A DNA stretch of 64,000 nt, taken from assembly GCA_947652115.1 (NCBI GenBank), contig OX393565.1:7573597-7637596 (forward strand), read 5' to 3'. Below, piece by piece: positions 1-25,421 of the stretch; the first letter of the stretch is position 1; every line of letters starts with the position of its first letter. The position numbers and the translations under genes are program-made. The DNA comes from Blastomussa wellsi. Lineage: Eukaryota; Cnidaria; Anthozoa; Scleractinia; Plerogyridae. The notes under the pieces were generated by a model. It saw only the letters and a list, made by a program, of their open reading frames with translations. It was not told where the DNA came from and did not search any database.

Positions 1-1868
1 CGATTTAAGTTATAAATGGAAAGCAGTTAATTAATAAAAAGGCAATAGAAAACACAAAAATAAAGGTCTCACGAATTTAGAACTCAGCTTGGTGGAAAAT
101 TTGTTCAGTTTTTGTTCTGACAGGAGGTAACGTTTTTTTTTATTCGGAAATGCATTAAGTCTTTTAAAGAGGATGGAAGATCTTTCCAAATATTAATTAC
201 CATGAAAGAAATTGATTGTGCTCCTGTATTAGTTTTAACTCTTAATTATAAAAATTCTGTTTGGCTGTATATATAATTCAGAAAATTATCAAAATAAAAA
301 TAATGCTGCTCATAGTATTTCGCTTCTTTCTTCCTGAAGGGTTGGAATTGAAACTAAAGTGCTGTAAGTTTGTTAACCAATTATGAAATATTTGTGTTGA
401 GAAATATTAAGACATTTCGACGTTAACGTTGAAAGTGGTCAAAAAGATGTACCACCCATAAGAAAATGTCACATTTTCACTTCAAATTCTATAACTGGAC
501 CTATCAAATCTGTTTTACTGACGATCCAGAGTGCAATGATTATTTAAATCGCTTTTTATTGTTAGTCTGGATCTGATCTGTCACGATAACTTTGTTTCTC
601 AAACAAATATGTCCCATTCATTGAATGACTTAAAAAACCTGTAGTCAAAGTACATATACCTCCTTTGTAAGGCGTTGAAGACATTGATTATACGTCTCGC
701 CTGCAATCTATAATTGGACTTACAACACTGAACTTATCGGCTTTTGCTTTTTAGTAGAGCCGAACAATACACGCGATATTTGTTATTCAAAGGACAGACC
801 ACGATCTCACTGTCGGGAGTGTAACTAATGTGCGAGCCTGCGAGCCAGAGCCGCGAGCCACCAGCCGCGGGCCTCTTTTTGCGAGCCTCCGTTTTTCGCC
901 ATAATTTTAGCTTTTTACTGAAATTTAGATGCAAATTTACCGACAAGCGATCCTCTTAAGGAAAAGAAAGTGATTTGCGTACAACAATTGCACCTTGCAG
1001 TTTATCGCATAGATCGCGTGACAAGACACTTCATCAGGTGGGATAGAAATGAACTCTTGTTTTAGCGTCTTGTGTAACCATTCTGTATGGCAAAGATAAA
1101 GAAACAATAAGTCTGCCTAGTACTAATAACACCAAATTTTAGATAAGGTACTCGGTCACTCAGTACGCATTCCACGGGAAGCGTAGCCTGATTCTCAGGC
1201 GTCCAAGGTCGATCGCGGCCCCTTCGGACGGCTACGGGAAGCGTGACGATAGGTCAAGATAGCATGACAAAACCCGTCTGATGTTTTCCATGTGGTATCG
1301 GTTCCAGAAGAGACAAAAGACTAAGAGACTAAGAGGCAAGTAAATTTAATAGGAAATGGAAGCTAGTCTGGAAAAGAGTGGAGTGTCAAAAGGACAAGTT
1401 CACGTACGATCACTGAAGTTAAGCCCTGTTGGGCAGGGTTATTAATTGGTTGGGTGGCAGACGGGATAATACAGTTGTTGGCTTTTCCTTTGATTTCTTT
1501 TTCCTGTTTTGTCGTCGTAATTTTTAATGAATATATCAGTGAAATTTGAGGTCCTTCCTTTGTCCATCTAAAGGCTTCTTAATTTACACTTTTTTGTGCA
1601 ATCTTCCCAATATCCGTAATCAAATTAACGATCGTCAAGTTTTGTTGTCTTTTCTTGTTACTTCTTCGACATTTTGTTGGGCAATAACAATTTAATACAG
1701 GGAAAGGATGTTATTGAAAGAAAGAAAAGGCGAAAAAAAGTATCGACTCCAACTTGACTTGTGACTCGAACTTTACTCGTGCTACGAGGAAACTCGTTCT
1801 TCATAAACTATTAAAACTACAATCAAAATAGGACGGAAGACCGAACAATGAACAAATGTCACCAACAT
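1..1868. other. AT-rich region, no gene recognised
   Basis: I see no supported gene in this stretch. Short open frames here lack family resemblance or splice context. A segment at about 830-895 is rich in the heptamer GCGAGCC and its variants and is matched in inverted orientation at about 6977-7035. Around 1170-1250 there are two copies of a 'cgggaagcgt' motif flanking a 'gcctgattctcaggc' palindrome, which looks like an old MITE fragment. Nothing else is interpretable. Confidence 0.5.
830..895. repeat. GCGAGCC-rich simple repeat, left copy
   Basis: The stretch carries repeated 'gcgagcc' units (for example at 832, 839 and 851) followed by a T-run and another unit. Its reverse complement closely resembles 6977-7035 on the other side of the DIRS element, where units read 'ggctcgc'. 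It may be a dispersed minisatellite-like repeat. Similarity stops outside the GC-rich core. Confidence 0.6.
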
Positions 1869-1901
1869 AGGCGCCGCAGGCCCGCCAACCCGATTTTTTT
1901 C

Positions 1902-2352
1902 TATAATCACAGATTATGCTAGGGCCGCTTGCGGCCTGCAGTATAAGATGGATTATACGAAGATAAAGGAGACGAGTATAACAATGTGTAACCAACTTTA
2001 TTTCGCTCTGAAATACAGCGCATTAAAAGCAAACTTGAATAATTAACATAATTAACATAATTTCAACACCCCCATAAGTCCCTGCGCCATTCCACTCCAA
2101 ATCGCCATTTTATTGAGCGTACACAAATGGACCGCAGGAAAGGTAAACAAGCTTGTGAATCAAGGACCTGCAAACAGAAGAAGAAAGCAATAGATAAAAC
2201 ATAAGAATCACCTGGTATGAACATGACCCAAAAGGATATGTCCTAGAAAAGGGAGAGGCGGGAGGGACATTGTTATACTCGTCTCCTTTATCTTCGTATA
2301 ATCCATCTTATACTGCAGGCCGCAAGCGGCCCTAGCATAATCTGTGATTATA
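1902..2352. repeat. 86-bp perfect inverted repeat at DIRS 3' side
   Basis: Bases 1902-1987 and 2267-2352 are perfect reverse complements, with a 279-base spacer between them. The arms include 'gccgcttgcggc', itself a small palindrome. A further 12-bp inverted pair ('gaacatgaccca' near 2219 and its complement near 2393) straddles the right arm, and 'tataacaatgtgt' recurs directly near 1977 and 2372. DIRS elements are known to carry inverted termini plus an internal complementary region used to circularise the replication intermediate. This structure probably plays that part here, but I cannot assign each segment. Confidence 0.75.
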
Positions 2353-2402
2353 CTTCAGAACAGTCGCCTCATATAACAATGTGTTTTTAAAGTGGGTCAT
2401 GT

Positions 2403-3420
2403 TCACTGAATCGGTAAACTTTGCACATTTAACAATGTCTTTGTAATGCTAGAATTGTGTCTAGGCCTGTAATAAAAACGCCTGAAGGTGGAGTCGGTTG
2501 ACCAATCAGCAAGATCTAAGATATCCTGCAGAGAAGCACCCCTTTCAAAGGCAGCTGATGCAGATGCTCCTCGTACTGAGTGAGCTTTAAAAATACTCGT
2601 ATCAATACCTGCCCGAGAGATTATATCCTTCAGCCACCTACTGAGGGAAGCACCTGAAATGGGCTTGTGGGGGCGAATGTACGATAATAAAAGCTTGTTG
2701 GCTTTTGATGGGTCCAAGGGACGGAATTCTGAAGTGCGATGTTCATACTCTTTAAGACACTTAACCACGCAAAGGTTAGGATTTTCCTCAAAACCAGCGT
2801 GAAACGAAGTTTTGAGATCCTTGCCTGCTCGGGATTTTTTTGTTAAATCTGGGAGTGCAAAGGTCACTCCTTCAGGGATAAAGCGCCTATACCTAAGGTC
2901 ATGAGAAACCACTTCAGATACCCTTTCCATTGCAGTAAGGGCGAGGAGAAAACCAAGCTTCTGGGATAAAACCTTAAGAGAGAGGGACTCGTTGACACCT
3001 AAACCATCAATAAAAGAAACAACGAGGCTGACATCCCAGGTACTAGAATACCGAGGTAAAGGCGGTCTAAGGTTGTAGGCTCCCTTTAACAGTTGGACTA
3101 CTAAAGGGTGTTCCCCAACCCTAACTGAATCAATTTTAGGGTGAGTGCTAGAAATGGCAGACCGGTAAACATTAAGAGTCCTATAAGCTCTCCCAAGATT
3201 AAATTCAGAAGTGAGGAACTCTAAAATAGACTCTACAGAAGCTTGAACTGAATTAAGTTTCCGTTCTCGACACCAGCTATCCCATCTTCGCCAAGCTGAT
3301 GCATAGGCCTTGGATGTTCCATCCCTCCAGGCTGCGACAAGTAGGGTTTGAGCTGGCTGTGAAATGCCTGCTTCTGAATATGATTGGCGGATAGTAGCCA
3401 ACCTGCTAGTTGAAGGTTCA
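2403..3420 (-). CDS. DIRS tyrosine recombinase (YR) frame
   Basis: The C-terminal roughly 320 residues of this frame form a phage-integrase-like tyrosine recombinase, which would insert the circular cDNA of the element. Visible signatures are the first catalytic Arg in 'MERVSEVVSHDLRY', the H-x-x-R box in 'AHSVRGASASAAFERG', and the terminal block 'LADWSTDSTFRRFYYR' with the nucleophilic Tyr candidate. The N-terminal core-binding part is recognisable from 'TLLVAAWRDGTSKAYASAW' onward. The frame ends with TAG/TAA-type termination at 2403 and overlaps the 3' end of the RT frame by roughly 120 bases or more. The true start is unknown. The same frame stays open upstream to an ATG at 5696, but that upstream part overlaps RT and gag and shows no domain. 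Expression is probably by reinitiation or splicing (inference). Confidence 0.85.
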
Positions 3421-5287
3421 ACAGGGGATGGGCTTCCCCTTGTCGGGTCAGCAGGCCCTGGTAGTGAAGGAACAGAATGGGAGGTGCTACACACAACTCC
3501 AGAAGCAGAGGGTACCATGGCTGAGACTGCCAAACTGGTGCGACTAGAACAAGGTGTGACACATTCTGGTCTAGTAACTGTCGGAGGCAGCGGCCTACCA
3601 GAGCAAAGGGAGGGAATGCATATCCCCTCACTTTGCTCCAGTCCTGGGAAAACGCATCCACTGCCTCTGAATGAGGGTCTGGTCGCCAGCTGTAAAACCG
3701 TGGAAGTTGATTTGAGAGCCGAGAGGCAAACAGATCTACCTCCAAGGGACCCCAGGCCTGATTTAGCTCCACAAACAACAAGGGGTCCAGTTTCCAGTCG
3801 TGATGGTCTAAAAATACTCGAGATTCTCGGTCTGCTCGGATATTTAGTACCCCTGGTAAATACTGAGCCTCGATTAGGATATTGTGGTGAAGGCACCACT
3901 CCCATAGATCTAATGCCAGACGTGCCAGGACAGGGGATTTTGTGTCCCCCATCTTGTTTATGTAATGGGCGGCAGTCAAATTGTCCATTAACAAGCGGAC
4001 TCGCATTTGAACTTTTCCTTTCACAAAAGTCTTGACAGCAAATGCCCCAGCCAGAAGTTCGAGACAATTTATGTGAAGAGGGGATTCCCCTTGAGACCAC
4101 TGGCCCCCTGTGGACACTCCGTTGCAAAATGCCCCCCAACCTTGTCGGGAGGCATCTGTCTCGATTACTAAGTCTGGAGAACCCGAAACCAGAGCTTTTC
4201 CATTCCATGCTTCCAGGTTGTCCCGCCACCAAACCAACTCCTCTTTGGCCTGAGGGCAAAGGGGGGTAGCGGAGTCGTACGTTTGAGAATTTACTAAAGC
4301 CCTGTTTTTCTCGCTTTGCAAGTGGCGGAAGTGGAGGGGCCCTGGAAAGACAGCTTGAATGGTAGAAGTAAGGTGTCCCAGTAACTTGGCCAGTTGCCTC
4401 ACTGTTACTAGTGGTGAGTCCAGTAAGGTCTGACACTCCTTTCTTACTTTTCTGATTTTGTCCCGAGGGAGTGCCAGTGACAGGGTGAGGGAGTCTACCA
4501 CAAATCCTAGAAATTCCATCTTTGTTGAGGGGACTAGGACTGACTTCATATAGTTTATCATGAAGCCCAACCCTTGCAAAAGATCTAGGGCAGTCGAGGC
4601 ATGTTGGAGGGCAATGTCCCGGGACTGAGCCATTATTAGCATGTCGTCCAAATAGACTATCAGTCTGATGCCCAGTTGTCGTAACAGGCCCACTACAGGC
4701 TTCATAAGTTTTGTGAAGACTCTGGGAGCACTTGCGAGCCCGAAGGGCAGGCAGGCAAACTCGTACATTGTTTCTTTCCAAACAAACCTCAGAAACTTTT
4801 GGTGGTTCTTCCATACTGGCACCGTAAAATAGGCATCCTTCAGGTCTATCTTGACCATAAAGTCGCCTTTTCTTAAAAGATCCCTCAGCATATGAATCCC
4901 CTCCATTTTGAAATGTTCGTAAGGGATGAACTGATTGAGAGGGCGGAGATTTACTACGGGCCTCTGGCCACCCCCTTTTTTGGGGACTAGAAAAATTGAA
5001 CTCACAAACCCCTGATGTAACTCTCCCTGGGGGACCACATGGATAGCTTCTTTCTCTAGCATTTGCTGTATTTCCAGGTCTATAAGAGCCATATTCTCCT
5101 TTGTGTGAGGAATTGTTAGCGGAACAGAGAATTGGTGCGGGGTACTCAAGAAGTCCAGATGAAACCCCTGAACAGTTTCCAAGACCCAAGGATCTTTGCT
5201 TATAACAACCCAGTTGGAAATGCAATGTTTCAGGCGTCCCGCTAAGGGGAGGTGATTTACGAATAAAGGATTTAAATGTAACATCAT
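3233..5287 (-). CDS. DIRS reverse transcriptase / RNase H / MT-like polyprotein
   Basis: This 684-residue frame starts at tandem ATGs (5287). The RT domain spans roughly residues 60-290, with 'IDLKDAYFTVPV' near 148 and the catalytic 'YLDDM' near 212. RNase H follows, with 'ETDASRQGWGAF' near 376, 'NCLELLAGAFAV' and 'LLMDNLTAAHYINK'. The 'ADRESR' box near 485-490 is typical of DIRS elements. After it comes 'VDLFASRLSNQLPRFYSW', the start of the methyltransferase-like domain found in DIRS but generally absent from Ngaro-type relatives. It copies the element RNA into DNA. The frame begins 26 bases after the gag-like stop, and its last ~40 codons are a shadow of the recombinase frame. No internal stop or frameshift is seen. 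Confidence 0.93.
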   Translation of the reverse strand: MMLHLNPLFVNHLPLAGRLKHCISNWVVISKDPWVLETVQGFHLDFLSTPHQFSVPLTIPHTKENMALIDLEIQQMLEKEAIHVVPQGELHQGFVSSIFLVPKKGGGQRPVVNLRPLNQFIPYEHFKMEGIHMLRDLLRKGDFMVKIDLKDAYFTVPVWKNHQKFLRFVWKETMYEFACLPFGLASAPRVFTKLMKPVVGLLRQLGIRLIVYLDDMLIMAQSRDIALQHASTALDLLQGLGFMINYMKSVLVPSTKMEFLGFVVDSLTLSLALPRDKIRKVRKECQTLLDSPLVTVRQLAKLLGHLTSTIQAVFPGPLHFRHLQSEKNRALVNSQTYDSATPLCPQAKEELVWWRDNLEAWNGKALVSGSPDLVIETDASRQGWGAFCNGVSTGGQWSQGESPLHINCLELLAGAFAVKTFVKGKVQMRVRLLMDNLTAAHYINKMGDTKSPVLARLALDLWEWCLHHNILIEAQYLPGVLNIRADRESRVFLDHHDWKLDPLLFVELNQAWGPLEVDLFASRLSNQLPRFYSWRPDPHSEAVDAFSQDWSKVRGYAFPPFALVGRCLRQLLDQNVSHLVLVAPVWQSQPWYPLLLELCVAPPILFLHYQGLLTRQGEAHPLLNLQLAGWLLSANHIQKQAFHSQLKPYLSQPGGMEHPRPMHQLGEDGIAGVENGNLIQFKLL

Positions 5288-5313
5288 ACCTGGTGGTAAG
5301 TGAGAAGGCCTCT

Positions 5314-6300
5314 CTACTGGGTAGCTGGAGGGATTTGGTGCAGGGCTCCTCTCGCACCCCTGCCTCGGCCTCTGAATGAACCCCGAAACTGGCCGAAGTT
5401 GCTGGTATTCGGAAACCTTTGACTGGCACCACCCCAGCGGTTCCCTCGTCTCCTGAAGGGGGTGGTGCGGCCTCGAAAAAACTGAGCAGGTCGTGAATTT
5501 TGCCCCACAGAAGCAGCTGACAGTAAGGTCTTTGCTGTCTCTGATCTGGTCTTGATCCTTGCTTCAAATCCTTCTCCAAACAAACTTTTGCCAGCTTGCG
5601 GAAACTCTTCAGCAGCAAGAGATGATAGAGTTCCCTTTGAATTGATTCTGTTAAGGACAGCCTTGCGTCGCTCCTTTGACAAAAGTGCAGAGGCATTACC
5701 CACTAGACGTATAGCATTTGATGTGATTGCCCCAAGTTCCTTCACCTGTTCATAACTGAGGATCACGTTTTCACCTGGCTTAGTTTCAGCAAGGAAACCG
5801 TAAACATGCTCAAATAACATGGCTACCGGGCCCATGGTGTCTAACACACGGTCCTGCAAAAATTTATTGTCCTTGTCGACAGTTTTGACGCCAGGCAGGA
5901 GTGATGGAAGATAGTTATCCAAAGTGGGAGTGTACACACAATCAACATCTGGACGTGGATACTTTCTAGCAATTGCTTTTCTCTCAAAGGCAGACAAAGG
6001 CTTGTGTAATGTGCCTAAGAATGCCGATAACTGTTCACTTGCTTGCCAGCGAGCGCTATGGCAAAGTTCATCGTCTTCGTCATCCTCTCCCGCAGGATGA
6101 GAAGTGCCCGGGTTTGAACCATCGGGCTCTATTACAACTACTTCTTCAGAGTTGTTTTCTGCCCCTCTTGGCCTTTTAGTCGCCGGGGGATACGTAGCGG
6201 TGTCATTTTCATTTGCCGATTGAGCCTTGAGCGCTCCGGCAGAGTTCAAATTTACAACTGAGCTTGGAGCCTTGGGCGCTCCGTGGACACCATCTTCGTG
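5314..6300 (-). CDS. DIRS gag-like protein, 5' end lost in assembly gap
   Basis: The visible part codes for about 328 residues. It has an acidic, low-complexity N-terminal segment ('GEDDEDDELCHSARW'), a helical middle, and a C-terminal RG/GR-rich tail ('FRGSFRGRGRGARGAL') of the kind that binds nucleic acid, as expected for the DIRS ORF1/gag role. The first in-frame candidate start near 6249 is TTG, not ATG, and the frame stays open upstream through 6300 ('HEDGVHGAPKAPSS'). The genuine start is therefore probably inside the 200-N gap and the entry is 5' partial. The stop lies 26 bases before the RT frame. Assignment rests on position and composition. Confidence 0.75.
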   Translation of the reverse strand, partial: HEDGVHGAPKAPSSVVNLNSAGALKAQSANENDTATYPPATKRPRGAENNSEEVVVIEPDGSNPGTSHPAGEDDEDDELCHSARWQASEQLSAFLGTLHKPLSAFERKAIARKYPRPDVDCVYTPTLDNYLPSLLPGVKTVDKDNKFLQDRVLDTMGPVAMLFEHVYGFLAETKPGENVILSYEQVKELGAITSNAIRLVGNASALLSKERRKAVLNRINSKGTLSSLAAEEFPQAGKSLFGEGFEARIKTRSETAKTLLSAASVGQNSRPAQFFRGRTTPFRRRGNRWGGASQRFPNTSNFGQFRGSFRGRGRGARGALHQIPPATQ

Positions 6301-6500
6301 NNNNNNNNNNNNNNNNNNNNNNNNNNNNNNNNNNNNNNNNNNNNNNNNNNNNNNNNNNNNNNNNNNNNNNNNNNNNNNNNNNNNNNNNNNNNNNNNNNNN
6401 NNNNNNNNNNNNNNNNNNNNNNNNNNNNNNNNNNNNNNNNNNNNNNNNNNNNNNNNNNNNNNNNNNNNNNNNNNNNNNNNNNNNNNNNNNNNNNNNNNNN
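6301..6500. other. Assembly gap of exactly 200 N
   Basis: Two hundred consecutive N characters. The round number suggests a placeholder of arbitrary length. It falls in the 5' part of the DIRS element, where terminal repeats make assembly difficult, so the missing sequence probably holds the gag start and the 5' terminal repeat. Confidence 0.99.
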
Positions 6501-6545
6501 TAGGAGCCGCAGGCCGGCCAACCCGATTTTTTTTTTCTATAATTT
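6501..6545. repeat. Direct copy of DIRS terminal motif
   Basis: This segment repeats the sequence at 1869-1907 in the same orientation ('gccaacccgatttttt' followed by 'ctataat'), with a few mismatches and a longer T-run. The two copies bracket the coding part of the retrotransposon and are probably part of its terminal repeat system. Confidence 0.65.
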
Positions 6546-6720
6546 ACTTTTCACATTACGGTACTTATTTTTCCGGTAGGAAAAATAGGGTGTCCATGGA
6601 CCCAGTCCATAGAGGGGGTACATGTTTTGTCCTCTCCCAATCAATACAGGTATTTGTCGCTTCGGCGACTAACAATGGAAACAGAGCTTTCTTCCGCTCT
6701 GCCGTTAGATCTTAAAATTG

Positions 6721-24548
<17,828 letters not shown>

Positions 24549-25421
24549 CAATTCCCTGGGATTATTTTCATGGGATAATTCCCTTGGAAGTTCCCCTGCA
24601 GAAACTAAAGATTCCAGGGGAAGTTCCATGGGAAGACTCCCTCCAAGCTTTCCCTGGGATGATTACTCTCCGTTTTATGTTGCCTGTGTACATCCGCTCT
24701 CACCAAATTCCTCGCAGGGTAATGTGTGGATATACACAGACGGTGTAAGAAAACTTTCCATTTTTGAATGGAGCAGTCTGTTTAAATTACCGTCAACCTC
24801 TGAAATTATATTGTTTTTATGTTTTAGTGAAAAATAGATAAAATGAAAGAAACTGTTGGTGCCCTTTTGTTTGACATGTCGGCTTCATAGATACATTAAA
24901 CTATACAAATTTGACATGACGTGTCCTTTTTCTCATCCATAATCACTCTTGACAACTTGTTTTGCGTTCAAAAGATTGTGTTCTGTTTGTTTTTTCGTTT
25001 GATAAGCTTTGCGAAGAGTGGTAAGAAAGGATCATATTTTCTCGATTTACATCCGGGCGTTCATTCAAAAATCCTGCGTTGCGGGCCGCAACGCGACGCC
25101 CTCGGCTCGCGGCTGGGTACCCAGATTTCAGCCTGCTTGCAGCGAGTTGACATTAATCTTTGTGAACAGAAAATGATGGGAAAGGTAAAATAGGCCATAC
25201 ATGCCAGCCAGACCAATTTTTCGCTTTTGTAAATTTCTGCCCTGAACAATTAGCACGCAGCAGGTAGTATTTAATGACTGCTGGTGACCGTAAACAGATC
25301 TCCCCAGTTCAAGTGTCATCTGTCGCGCATGAAGAGCAGTACAATCACACACCCCAATTACATGTAGTATCGCTAAACGCGATGCCATTTCTACCAAGTT
25401 GTCTTCTAAATTGACATCCAA
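24549..25421. other. SEC23 3' UTR and spacer
   Basis: The first part should be the SEC23 3' UTR. It carries repeated 'ttccctggga'-like blocks at 24551-24660. A candidate polyadenylation signal 'attaaa' occurs at about 24894. The segment 25075-25150 is GC-rich. No further gene is seen before the ATG at 25422. Confidence 0.5.

Larger units (their letters stand above)
1869..6545 (-). mobile_element. DIRS-type tyrosine-recombinase retrotransposon
   Basis: Three protein regions read 5' to 3' on the minus strand: a gag-like frame (about 6300-5314), a reverse transcriptase/RNase H/methyltransferase-like frame (5287-3233) and a tyrosine recombinase frame (ending 2403). This order and the overlapping RT and recombinase frames are diagnostic of DIRS-group retrotransposons, which integrate by a tyrosine recombinase and not a DDE integrase. 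Repeat structure supports this. A 'gccaacccgatttttt' segment occurs in the same orientation at 1869-1907 and 6501-6545. A perfect 86-bp inverted repeat lies at 1902-1987/2267-2352 at the 3' side. Outer limits are estimates, because the exact termini cannot be fixed and a 200-N gap (6301-6500) interrupts the 5' part. No stop codon breaks the visible domains, which suggests recent activity. Confidence 0.85.

Noticed and set aside
3364..4269. Plus-strand open frames of 223 and 75 codons
   Set aside because: They are antisense shadows of the RT/RNase H frame and show no domain.
5314..6249. Viral gag or endogenous retrovirus
   Set aside because: The neighbouring RT, the methyltransferase-like region and the tyrosine recombinase place it in a DIRS retrotransposon. 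There is no protease, DDE integrase or envelope frame.
6227..6715. Open frames spanning the N gap
   Set aside because: They consist mostly of undetermined residues; reading through Ns creates them.
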